Under the pieces are notes generated by a model that saw only the letters and a program-made list of their open reading frames with translations, ran no database searches and was not told the DNA's origin. A stretch of 64,000 nt of DNA, from the NCBI GenBank assembly GCA_025677825.1, contig JAIXMO010000009.1, positions 682,001-746,000 of the forward strand. Reading direction: 5' to 3'. The position numbers and the translations under genes were made by a program. The first letter of the stretch is position 1. The number at the start of each line of letters is the position of its first letter. Shown here piece by piece: positions 13,079-23,743 of the stretch. This stretch comes from Helicostylum pulchrum. Lineage: Eukaryota > Mucoromycota > Mucoromycetes > Mucorales > Mucoraceae.

Positions 13079-13947
13079 TTACATGATGTTACAGCTAGAA
13101 GGTTTTTTCATTGTACTTCTAATAGCCGAATTAAATACCTCAGGTACTCCTTGACCAGTTAATGCAGAACACTCAATATATTTATACGCCCCAATTTCTC
13201 TTGCTACAGCAGAACCCTAAAAAAACGAGAGAAAGTGTTAATACGTGAGTGATGAATTAGTCGTTGTTTTTCTTTACTTGTTGCAAAGTAACAGGTTGCA
13301 GAGATTGTTTTTCTAGTTCTTGCAAGATATGTGATTGATTCCTTAAATCGATTTTGCAAGCAACTAAAAGTATAGGCAAACCAGGACAGTATCTCTTGAC
13401 TTCCGGCATCCACTACACATGATAAAAAGTTTATTTAGTTAGAGCTATATATGAAAAAAAAAAGAGCGTTAGAAAGACTACCTTTTCTGTAATATTCTCT
13501 AATGATTCAGGTATGTCAACAGAGAAAGCGATAAGAACTACATCAGAATCAGGATATGATAATGTTCTTAGTCTATCAAAATCCTCTTGACCTATATTTG
13601 AAAAAGGCTGATCAATAACAATTACTTGTTATTTTGTGTGTGTTATTATTACCTGCAGTATCCCAAAGCTCAGCAACTACTGGTTTATGGTCTACCATCA
13701 TATCTTTTACAGTATTATCGAAGATAGTTGGAATATAGTCACCCTACACAAAGAAGGAAAAAAAAAAAAAAGAGGAGTTTAAGCTACTATCTTATTTTTT
13801 TGCTTTTGTTGCTTTTTTTGTATTTACTTCTGGGAATTTTCCTCGACTAAAGCGACTTAGTAAACTAGTTTTTCCACACGCACCATCACCTACAATAACA
13901 ATCTTTCTCTTGAGAGCTTCGTCGCTTGAAGAACCACAACAATCCAT
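13079..13947 (-). CDS. Rho-family small GTPase
   Basis: Membrane-anchored signalling GTPase of the type that controls fungal polarity and wall synthesis. Five exons (13947-13828, 13743-13653, 13591-13482, 13412-13278, 13216-13079) give 197 residues. Visible: P-loop [11 protein letters not shown], effector loop YIPTIFDN (Rho-like YVPTVFEN), [19 protein letters not shown] in place of the usual TKxDL, and the SAL motif ECSALTGQG. The tail is CNIM; a terminal Met in a CaaX box usually favours farnesylation over geranylgeranylation. The N-terminus carries MDCCGSSS with two cysteines, which might be acylated. The Rho subfamily (Rho1, Rho3 or Rho4) is not assigned. Confidence 0.9.
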
Positions 13948-14087
13948 ATTATAAAAAGATATACGTATAAAAGAAAAAAAAAGTAAAAAAAAAAAAGAAA
14001 GAGAAAAAAAAAGGAAAAAAAAAAGGGAAAATTATATTTGGCTAAGCAAATAAAACTTGTAATTGAGGCTGGTGAGGCGTTTCTTTA

Positions 14088-15114
14088 TTATTTACGTGTA
14101 ACCTTTTTTTTACTGGTAAGCTTTCTTTTCTTGGCATGACTAAAATCATCCTCCTCGTCTTCTTCTTCTTCTACATCCAGATCAAAAAGGCCCTTTGCAT
14201 CTTCCTCCTTTTGTAATTCAATTGCCAAGAGTAAATCCTGATCTTCTTCAATTGGCTCGATCTTGTCAATAGGTTCGGGTGTAGGTGTACCGGGTGTACC
14301 AGGTGTCTTGGGTGAATTTAATGTAGACAGCAAATTGCTCTTTAATTTATCAATACGAGTTGGGTGTGCACTCTTGATCTTTACAATACATTCTTGCACT
14401 TTTTCTAATTCTAATTTTAAGCGTTTCAAATCCTCTTTTTTTAATTCCAGTGTCACTACAGGCTACCTTTTTTGTTTAACTACCATCATTTATATAAAAG
14501 AGAGAAAAAAGACTTACATCGGCTACTTTAGGTAAAACAATATCTTTCCAGTCTGCATCTGGAAGTTGGTACCTACAGAAAATGGATTAGTTGTTGAATT
14601 TAACCCTCTTTGCTGTAGTTATTACTTTTCTCTGTTACTGATCACTCTTTGTTTTAATTCCTCACGTGAAAGCTTTCCTCCTGTATTAACAATACAATTA
14701 TTCTTTCGTTTAATATGTGGTCCTTGAATTTTAGCATTCTTTGCTCCAACGACTTTGGGATCAATATGAAGACTTGCAAACTCTACGAAAAAAAAAAAGA
14801 TCAGTTCACAAAAAAACAATACGTTTTTTTTTTTCCATTTTTTTTTTTTTTTTTTTACCTGCTGTACTCTGTTGACCTAATAAACGTTGCAACTGAAGAT
14901 TCATTTGTGCATTGGTTTTACCAGGCAAACAATTACTTTCAATGATCTTTGCCCAGTTACCAATACCAAACTTCATTAAAGCCTTTCTTAAGGTTTCGGA
15001 TTCTTCGTCGGTCCAACCAGGTGATAAAGTACAGTTCCAGAGACTTGCTGAATCATTTGACCGGAGCACATTACGTGCTCCTGCTGTCATACTACGTGGT
15101 TTAGCTGAATACAT
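14088..15114 (-). CDS. SANT/Myb-domain protein
   Basis: Four exons (15114-14859, 14782-14626, 14572-14518, 14462-14088) give 280 residues. Near residues 30-70 there is a single SANT/Myb-like unit with three spaced tryptophans (SLWNCTLSPGWTDEES ... FGIGNWAKIIE). A conserved block follows (EFASLHIDPKVVGAKNAKIQ, then KRKNNCIVNTGGKLSREELK), then a coiled-coil-prone Lys/Glu helix, a TPGTPGTPTPEP repeat and an acidic then basic tail ending KKVTRK. The single SANT unit points to chromatin or nuclear function, but no gene name is recognised. It shares a 158-base divergent promoter with FANCL. The exon 4 acceptor was chosen at GGTAG because the nearby CTGTAG would create a stop. Confidence 0.8.
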
Positions 15115-15272
15115 TATATAAAATTTTGCGTAAGAAAGAGAGAGTAAAAAAAAAAATATTGGTCTTTTTTTTTTTGACAAATGGGACTTTGAAAATATAT
15201 TTTACACTTCGCGTTTTTTATTTTTGAGGTAAAACGCGTTTTTTATTTCTATTCTTTTTTTTATTTTAATAA
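15115..15272. promoter_or_regulatory. divergent SANT/FANCL promoter with 14-bp direct repeat
   Basis: Only 158 bases separate the two start codons. The exact 14-mer CGCGTTTTTTATTT occurs at 15210-15223 and again at 15235-15248, 25 bases apart. The second copy overlaps ACGCGT (15234-15239), the MluI cell-cycle box core used by MBF at replication and repair genes in yeasts. That fits a co-expressed repair gene, but factor binding is inferred. Confidence 0.5.
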
Positions 15273-16695
15273 ATGAGTAATGTACCTTTTCCTTTAATTG
15301 TACCAATCGATGAAGAAAATAAGATTTATAAAGGTTATATACCTATTCATGTAAATACCAACGTGGTAAAATAAATATAAAAGTACTATTGTAAATAATA
15401 AAAAAAAAATAGAATAAAGAGTACTTGATTCAGGTACAATTAGGACACCATTTAGTTGGATCGCCTGAACTTGAACAACTTGTCAGTCAATGCAAAAAAG
15501 TAATTGAGATAAAGTTGAAACAAGCTACTGATATCATGTCTTTTCTAAGTGAGCTTAAAGAAATACTGGTATTATAAACATGAATAATAAAAAAAAAGTG
15601 TATGTGATTAAAGCTTCTTTTTTTTATTTATTTAAAAGGAAACATTTACGACAAAAGGAGGTTTTCAATACTCTTCTGAACGATTGTCCAACATTTATTC
15701 GGAACTAATAAAGGTTGGATTTGATCGTATTGAAACAATGTCTGATACAATGGAAGAGATTATATTTAAAACAAGGTAAAAAGGGAGTACTTATTGTCTT
15801 GATGCATGTGATTTAATACATTTGTGCGTAAAAAGAGATGATGCGAATCGAGATCATTTGTTAAAGGTGATGGTGCCAAGTGAGTATCCGTTTGTACCAC
15901 TCCAAATATCATGCGAATTACCAAATGAAATGACAGAAAAGTACAGTATGAATCAAGTTTTATTAGAACATGAAACTATAGTCAAAAGGTATCAAGTTAT
16001 TTTCGACTGCCTAGATGATCTTGATAAAAATATGAATATCATTGAACCTGAGCAACCTAAAAGAAATGATTTTTACAGGCGAATTGCGTTGGGTAACCAT
16101 TGTTCGTTTTATATTCAATTTGGATTAGAATATCAAGGTGGTAAACCAAAGCATATCAGGTTCTTTGGCAGTCAAAATAATGTACAAGAATTAAAAAACA
16201 ATTGGAAATCTTATCAGTGGTAAAAAGACTCGGTTTTTTATTGTCTAGATTAAAATCTAAAACTCTTTTTTAATAGGTGTAAACAAGAAAGTATACATCA
16301 AAATTTACTGAATGTGTTTCAAGTTCAATCAACAACAGATTATACGGATACAAGTGATATTGAGTGTGGTATTTGTTACTCTTATAATTTAAATAATCAG
16401 TTACCCCAAGTGATCTGTAAATGTAGTCGAGGATTTCATTCCTTATGCCTGTATGAAGTAATGATAATGCAATATGATGTCATGAACTAACTACAGAAAA
16501 AAAAAATTGACTCTTTTTCCTTTTTTAGTGGCTACGTTCTAACCCAACAACAACTCAGAGTTTTAATATATTATTTGGAAAATGTCCTTATTGTAATGAG
16601 GTAACACACACATAATTTATCTGATAAAAATTTAGTAGGTATACTAAAATAGTTTATTTATTTACAAGAAAATTACCGTCAAGGCAGTGTTATAA
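15273..16695 (+). CDS. FANCL: FANCL-like E3 ubiquitin ligase (Fanconi anaemia pathway)
   Basis: FANCL monoubiquitinates FANCD2-FANCI with the E2 UBE2T during interstrand-crosslink repair in the nucleus. Seven exons (15273-15365, 15434-15568, 15639-15775, 15836-16219, 16277-16457, 16529-16600, 16669-16695) join to 342 residues, slightly shorter than animal FANCL. The middle is the UBC/RWD-like region (KVMVPSEYPFVPLQISC). The C-terminus is a RING/PHD-type Zn-binding domain: ECGICYSYNLNN, then CKCSRGFHSLCLYEWL, then SFNILFGKCPYCNE. This order and spacing, including the CLYEWLR and QSFNI..G.CPYC strings, is FANCL-specific. The stop lies 16 bases from the stop of the convergent arrestin gene. Confidence 0.9.
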
Positions 16696-16711
16696 TAAAA
16701 AAATAACGTAT

Positions 16712-17812
16712 TTAAACAGCTATTGATTCTTCATATGAAGGGGGACGGGTAATACCAAGTCCATGTCGGTTCAGCTTTTCTAATTCTTCACCAGTCATAA
16801 TGCAATTATAAGCGGGTAGTTTAAGGTATTCTCTTTCATCTAATTGATTTACTTGATTTGAAAGCAAATCGATGTCTACTTGGTATGATATTGTCTTTGT
16901 TAATTGTCTAGCCTTATCTGGTACAGACACGATTAAAGAAACGAGCACGGAATGAGATATTTTGAAATTTGAATATTCCATTGTTGAATGAGACAATTTG
17001 TTGTTATCGGGCAATTGATAGTAACAAGATGCTTGCCAAGGTTGATTTAAAGGTCTTGAGGGTAACATCATTAATGAATTTTTGGCTGGGTAAATAAAGT
17101 AACATGACTGATTTGTTTTTTCGATGTTATTTTTTATCACTGTACGACGTTCCAGTAACTGCAAAAAGACTTGCTTTAATTTAAATCCTGGTACAAATGG
17201 AGTGATTTCTATTTTGACAGGAAGTCTAGATCCTAAAGCCGCTGTCTTTTTATCGATCGTAATACAGTATTTGCACCAGTCTAAAAATTGCTTTGGTAAT
17301 GCTTCCATGCGAATTGGGTATTGATCAGGTAAACGAGCCAAAATAATTTGTTCCATATCTTGTTCATGACACATAGTGTTCATCTTTTTATAGTACATAT
17401 CCACTGCCATTGTATACTGAACACCAATATCCGCTGAGCTGACTGTTTCGGGTATACCAGACGGTAATGGCATTTCAAAGGGAAATTTATCTGTTGAATC
17501 CAATGAAGAAAACGAAAGGTCTTCAGACACCAGTTGCTTTTCCGAGTTTACTACTTTTCCCTCTAATATAACAATGTGTTAGCAAGCAATTCTAACAAAC
17601 TATTTTAAAATATATGTACCTTTCTTCCATTGTGTTTTAATCGTGCCGTGAAAGTGAATATTTAATTTTTGAAGTCTCATGGTTTTATCCAGCAAGACAT
17701 GAATTGTTCCCCTTACTACTGGTGCTGTATCTTGATCAGGGTTAATGAATATAATAGGCTCCAACAATTGAATAGAAATAAGCTTTGCACGAGAAGACCT
17801 ACGATGCCACAT
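16712..17812 (-). CDS. alpha-arrestin-like protein with PPxY motif
   Basis: Two exons (17812-17620, 17562-16712) give 347 residues. The fold-type features are beta-rich segments typical of arrestin N and C halves: LISIQLLEPIIFINPDQDTA, LNIHFHGTIKTQW, then LPVKIEITPFVPGFKLKQVF and DIDLLSNQV. The C-terminus RPPSYEESIAV carries PPSY, the PPxY ligand of Rsp5/Nedd4 WW domains. Such proteins recruit the ligase to plasma-membrane transporters for endocytosis. Family placement rests on this combination and no specific paralogue name is offered. Its 3' end nearly abuts FANCL on the other strand. Confidence 0.75.
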
Positions 17813-17926
17813 TTTTATTTTGTAAATAGTATAATAACAAAGAGAAGAAAAAATAAAATTTGGTTCCTTTTTTATTTATATACTTTTTTTTTTTTGGGTG
17901 TAAATCTGTGTTTAAATTAATCGGAA

Positions 17927-18651
17927 CTAAGGCAGCAGTAGGTTATTTTCATTTAATAACTGTTTTAGTTTTCCGGTTTCATGTAACTCTTCAAGATCAT
18001 TCCCACCACCTAGTGTTTTACCATGTAGAAAGATGTTGGGAAATGTATCTCTTGCAGAAATTTCTTTTAATACCATCTTGACCTTGTAATCGTCATCTAA
18101 GATTTTCGTCTAGTTAGTAAAAAAGTAATTATCTGTCTGCTTATACTTAATACCTCTCAAATCAACTTCAACCACTTTTACTGGTGTAGTGAATTCATAC
18201 GAACTTAGAATTCTTTTGGCTTTTAATGAAAATCTTTTTTTTTGTTTTATTTCCGTCCCGTTAATTAATAAAGTATTTTTACTGAGCATTATATAACTTA
18301 CGGACAATAAGTCTTTGAGAAAACAACGAATTCGTTATCACTGATAAGTTGTGTTATCTCATCCTTTAAATCCAAGGGCTTACTTTGAGATTCTTTTACT
18401 GTAGTATCTACCGGCTGTGCGGTTGCTATGGTGACTATTTCGTCTTCCAACTGAATAGCTGCTTCAAAACTAGCTTTTCCAAAATAAGTAACCAAACCAA
18501 GTGTTGTTAAGGAGGCAATAATTATTAAAAACCATAGTCTTAAACGACGAGAATTACAATTACGCGATCCCAAACTCTTTTGTTGTGTAGATGCGTACTT
18601 TTCTTTCGCTTCAATATCATCTTGTACTGTAAATGGTAAGCTACTAGACAT
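17927..18651 (-). CDS. membrane-anchored glutaredoxin (Grx6/Grx7-like)
   Basis: Thiol oxidoreductase that probably acts in the secretory pathway. Three exons (18651-18302, 18233-18154, 18096-17927) give 199 residues. A basic cytosolic N-terminus is followed by one transmembrane segment (LWFLIIIASLTTLGLVTYFG, about residues 50-70), a linker, and a glutaredoxin domain: VVFSKTYCPFS with a CPFS active site holding a single redox Cys, TFPN for the TVP-type glutathione site, and GKTLGGGNDLEEL. The layout matches yeast Grx6/Grx7, type II proteins of ER and Golgi. The third exon acceptor is at ATCTTAG; the upstream ACTAG would put a stop in frame. The start ATG at 18651 is the first in frame. Confidence 0.85.
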
Positions 18652-18736
18652 TTTGAACAAAATTATAAGGGCGATAAAAAGAAATTTTATTTTTTTCTCT
18701 GTCTTCTTTTTTTTTTTTTTGATTGGTTCTTTTTTT

Positions 18737-20090
18737 TTATGGTTGAAAAATTCTAGTTTTCTTTATAATACCTAAGCCCACACGCTCGGGGTATTCAATC
18801 TCTTTCTTGCCTTTAATTAATTGCAGTTCACATTGCTTCGTTATTTTAGCTGCATCAGGTTTAGATTTAATATCTTGAAGGTTCTCGATTTTTCTTTGCT
18901 GATGTAACCACGTATTTTTTGTAATTGCATTGACACTGCAAACAACTCGGTATGCAGCATCACTAAGCGACGGTATAACGGACGCATTGATCGATTCTTG
19001 TAACCTAGCAACCACAAGTGAAGAGAACAAGTCACCGGTACCAGTAAAGTAACCAGGGTAAGTAGGAAACGCAATCAAGCATTGTTCGATGGAACCGTCT
19101 GGTAAAGTCTGACTAGTGAAACAATACAAGGATTGATCGGAACTAGACTCTAAATGAATATCCTTTGGTACATCTACTAGAGGCACACATAATGTCGTAA
19201 TAATTACGTTGGGTGCACCTAGATTGTGTAGTTTGGAGGCGGCAGTACAAGCATCCTTTAACGAATTTATTTTCATTTCGGACAACAACTCTGCTTCGAA
19301 TTGGTTTGGTGTCACTACATCAACGAACCGCAAAATATTTCTATACAATGGAACAATTTCAGGTGCAACATATAAAGCTCCTTCATCTCCCATTACAGTA
19401 TCACACACTTGAGTATATTTTAGTTTAGTCGTCGTTCATATATGTAATAATTACGAAAAAAACTTACCGTAAATGAGTTTAGGGTTTTTGCTCTTTAATT
19501 TTCGAACCATATTTTCAACCTTTTCTAAAATTGAGTAGTTCCCAATATAACCTATTTTTTCAAATTCGTTTTTTTAGATCTTTTTTGTTGTAAATTATCA
19601 TGCTTGCTTTACCTGTAAGAATATGCGTATAGTCGTCTGTTAAACCATTCGCTTCTAACCCATCAAACAATTCTTGTACTTGGTCTGCTGTCATTTTACT
19701 ACCAGTGAATGATGGGTAACCTAAACTTTATTTTTTTAGGTGCACTCAAAATAGATTTTTTTTCGTACTTTTTTTACCCGTGTGGTTAGAAAATTGAACC
19801 GTATTTAAAATATCTACGTCAAAACCAAGGGTTTGAAGTGGAAACACAGCGGCCTTGTTACCTTTTTTTTTTTTAGTGGTAGTGTAAGTTTACTTGCCCT
19901 TATTTTTTTGTTACTATTTTTTTTGTATGTGCGTATTATACTTTACCACAATAACCAGATACCTTTTTAATATGACAGACATTTAGTTTATACATTTTAA
20001 AAATAAAATAAAAACTTGTTTTTATATATTTACCACATGTGATTGAATACTCAATACTCTGTAATCATGTTCATCTTCCATTGTACTCAT
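18737..20090 (-). CDS. pyridoxal kinase
   Basis: Phosphorylates pyridoxal, pyridoxine and pyridoxamine with ATP to make PLP (yeast BUD16/BUD17, animal PDXK). The N-terminus [19 protein letters not shown] leads through a 16-nt exon (19962-19947, VSGYCG) into [20 protein letters not shown] and QFSNHTG, the conserved substrate-binding start. Later landmarks are [31 protein letters not shown] and the ribokinase-family motif [12 protein letters not shown] with its catalytic Asp. The C-terminus is Lys-rich. Seven or so exons are present; the boundaries of the middle ones near 19420-19740 were read only roughly. Confidence 0.93.
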
Positions 20091-20848
20091 GACAACGGAA
20101 ATAAGATTAAACTAAAACAAATAAAAAAAGGGAATAAAAATATCCCTCCTTCTTTGTGTACACACACCTCCATGGATATTGTGCTGACATTCAATTGAAT
20201 GGTCTTTTCGCTTTTTTGCCCTAAAATATACAATTTTAAGACGTATCTCTTTGATAGCGACTATCTCCTTTCTTTTTGGTAAAAAAAAAAGGGCATTTTG
20301 GCTTAGTCAACAAATGTAGAGTGTCATACATGTCAATGGAAGGGCCGAATTACAGAAAAAGATCACCATGATTAGATAAATAGAGTCTCAGCATTGATAT
20401 GCGATGCATCACATGTCACCTTCGTATTCTAGCGTTCCCAATGACGTCGTGATGAATTCTTTTTTTTTCGCTTTGTAGAAAACCTTAATTAAAAAAATAT
20501 GTCAAATGTGTATTTGTACATGAAAAAAAAAACGAATTGCTGTTTATAGCCTAGCGTTGTATATGCAGAACATTGGTCACAGCTTAAAAAACATGTCTGA
20601 TTGTCTTTCAGAGTGTTTGTGATAATATAAACAAATCTATCCCGCATACTTTTTTAGACTCTCTTATCTTTGCATTTCTTAACTTGCACATCGATCGAAA
20701 TGACAAAAAAAAAGGGAAACGACACTTTGTTTAGATGGTTTCATATCATTCTAATCACAGGGTGTTTTAAAAGTTGATATGACTTCCATCTATGTTATTA
20801 GACGCTGTAGGTATAGTGCAATACATATCAAAAAAGGATAGCTAGTAT
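20091..20848. other. intergenic region
   Basis: Promoter of the pyridoxal kinase gene and downstream region of the zinc-finger pseudogene. No coding frame is supported. A CRE-like TGACGTCG lies at 20442-20449, the same 8-mer as in the DRG1 upstream region. Confidence 0.35.
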
Positions 20849-21959
20849 CTACTTTTTTCGGATCAATCGAATATCCAACTTTTTCTTTGTATCTTCTTGC
20901 TTAATCTCTAACTTTCTAATAGAGTGGAATAAAGCCAAATGATGCGTATAATTGCCTTTACATGAGTAAGTTCTATTGCGCGACGCACAGTAGTTATTTT
21001 TATCGTTCATGTCGGGAATAATATCGTGATTAATCTCCCTCAGTCTAGGTAGTATGATACCATGGATCTTATGCAAATGCAGTTTATACGACGGTCTGTT
21101 TTTGTAAACTTTGTTACAGGCTGTGCAAAAGTTGTTTACTTTGTCAATAACTGATATTTCATTACGATTAACAAGCTTTGACAATACTTTAGCTGTTTGG
21201 TGATATATAGGCAAATGATTTCAATAGGAACCCAATGATCGATATGCTCTATCACAGACATTACAATGCTTTTTTATAAGGTTTAAAACAGGCGGTGCCA
21301 TCCGTTGTATCAAATTGGAATCAGAGGTGGGTGACGCTGTAAGATGTATGTTTGGTAAATGAGCATTAAAACGAGACTCGTTTTTATACTTTGCATCACA
21401 CACTTTACAATACTAAATCTTTTGATCGACATTACTCGGTTCTGAGTAAACGTCTGGTACACTCCTTCCATGAATTCGAGCTAGATGTCGCATATAAGTT
21501 TTCTTGCAACCAAGTGTACTCATACAGACATCACAATACATGTTTAAAATATCAAATGTCGGCTGTTCTCTAGGCCGTACTAGCTCAGACATATCATGGA
21601 CTTTAATCAAGTGTATGCGGTAATTGCTTCGCGATGAGAACGTATAATTACATGAAATACAATTATGATTTGGATCTTTGATATCTGGTGTTTTCAACGG
21701 ATTTCGTTTTGACGCTGGTTTCACATATGGAGTATTATGAGTATTATTTATATTTGGCGTTACGCTTGTAATTCTTACTACTTTTATACTCGCTCATTTC
21801 TAAAGGAAGTGGTTCATTCTTCAAAGAAGAATATAAAGCACAATTCAAAGATTCTTTGCTGTCTTCGCTTTCTTGCTTAATGTAAGCTCGAGTTCTTGGC
21901 CTTTCTATTTTATTGTCTTGATTAGACACGTTAATTTTAACATTTCTTTTTTGTTGCAT
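20849..21959 (-). pseudogene. C2H2 zinc-finger gene with two in-frame stops
   Basis: On the minus strand one continuing frame encodes six C-x2-C-x12-H-x4-H units with a shared Y..HL...H pattern, starting CISCNYTFSS, CDVCMSTLGC, CKVCDAKYKN, CNVCDRAYRS, CTACNKVYKN and CASRNRTYSC. Two stops interrupt it: TAG at 21415-21413 just before finger 3, and TGA at 21223-21221 inside finger 4, three codons after RSLG. The sixth finger has also lost its second Cys (CASR). The N-terminal part (21959 to about 21790, MQQKRNVKINV) is in another frame but can be joined through a 64-nt GTAAGA...ACCAG intron. The stops and lost ligand suggest decay, although truncated products remain possible. Confidence 0.7.
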
Positions 21960-23743
21960 ATTGTTTTATTTATAATAAATACGGAATAAGTGTGACAAAT
22001 GAAAGCTCAAGAAGCAACTCAAATAAGTAGTTTAAGCTATAATTTCATTTCAAGATACTAATTTGTCACTTTTTTGAAAGTGAATACACAAATCAGTTTT
22101 TATCATTGAAAGCATTGTTTTCCCAGTCAGTTGATACATATTGTATTTCGTACTGCTCATTCTAATAGCTTCATTGACCTTCTCCTTAACTCTCTCTTCT
22201 TTTTCAGCGGCTTGACAATTCTCTCCTGAATTCAGAGATGCCGATTTTGTACTGGCAATGCAGCCATTAGACTCAGAGTTATAGCTTGTTTATGATTTCT
22301 TTACCGGCCCACATGTTTTTAAAGTTTACAAGGTATAAATGGGTCTTTTTAATCCTATGCTAAGGGATTTTATTGTACTTTGTTCTTGGTTCTTACACGT
22401 TTCTAGTAGTTACCCTCACCCCTCACGTTCTATATTATGTCTTGGAACTTTGCACAGAGCACTCGGTAGTGATGGTTCCCGTTGCTGCTCATACGACCCT
22501 ACCCAACACAGTACTGGATGCTGTCCTTGCTGGGGACGTAAAACGTGTATAAGGTGTTTGCTTCTGAAGGTTAAAGAGTATTGTTAGGTAAGGCTTGCTT
22601 TTTTTTCGCTGACTCTCGCCTATCTTACTCGATGCCGGCATTACGTTTTCGTTTTTGTGTGAAGTTGGATGGCCTTAAACGACGTAATGTGTCTCTAGTG
22701 TAGAAGTATTTTTTCACCAGCCTGATAATACACATAGTGGAGTTACGTGATGGCTGAAGCTCTTTTTGGGACCTGATGCGTTTACACCTTCTCGTGGTAG
22801 TTGTCCCGTGAGCACTAGTTGATACTTACATGTAGTATTAGGAAACAAAGATAAACACGTTTTTTTACGCACGAAACCTTAATAAAAAACATGCCTTTTA
22901 TTTTATCGTTTATATAAACTACTGTCTTGTAATTAACAAAGACCTGACAAACTATCCAAAGAAAGGCGTCGTTTTCTTTTAAGGTTTGCAATGAATTATG
23001 GTCTGAAATTAACGCTTGGTAACAATAATATTTGTCAGTTATAATTATTTAATATGTGTATAGAAACAAAGTGCTTGATTGACGTTATGGTTTGAAACAA
23101 AAAATTTAATCCAGAAGGGACAAACGCATTTTGTTCCGTAAGTAATAGTTAAAAAGGGCGAGTTCCAAGTGTAAAGATACCACCCACTTTTATGCAGAAC
23201 GGCAGCGGGGAAAATGGGACATGCTTAGATATAAATAGATACCGTGTAAAATGAAGAATTCGATATTAGGGTCGAGGCTTTATCTGCACAGACAGGCAAG
23301 CATAAATTCCCGGGATACTCGAAGAGAGGCATAATATCTTGATGGTTTTGAAAACATGTATCAATAAAACAGCCCGCATCAAACAGCACTTGATCCATGA
23401 TTTATAATTGTACCGTTATCTTTTTTATACTATGTAAACCAGTTTCAAATACTTATTTTAGTGTTAGGCGACCTAATAGCTTACAATTTTTGTCACTATT
23501 ACCACATTTTTAGAGGTAAAAGCCTCATTGAGCTCGAGAGATCTTTTTTTTTTTTTTTTTTTTGTTGGATTGTTTACGTGACATTAATTTGCTGTCTGTC
23601 GCGTATAAAAAAAGTTCAAAAAAAAAAAAAAAAAAAAACGCGCTGCAAATTTTTGACAGTCATACGCACAGTTATAAGTATTGTTTTTGTGTTGTTGCTT
23701 TGTTTGTCCCTCTTCATTTTATTATATTATTACTTATTTCAAA
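21960..23743. other. intergenic region, no supported gene
   Basis: About 1.8 kb without a convincing gene. An 82-codon ORF at 22339-22587 is Cys-rich but has no splice or composition support. In another frame near 22470-22550 there is a short protein-like stretch (VPVAAHTTLPNTVLDAVLAG) ended by a stop, possibly a relic. Long T (23545-23563) and A (about 23620-23637) runs and an ACGCGC precede the TRAIP-like gene. Confidence 0.4.

Noticed and set aside
15822..15835. Start codon for FANCL exon 4 at 15822
   Set aside because: The sequence before 15836 is an intron; the acceptor AAAAG followed by AGATGATG keeps frame with exon 3.
22339..22587. 82-codon Cys-rich frame
   Set aside because: No leader, no recognisable motif, and part of a region with fragments in other frames; not supportable as a gene.
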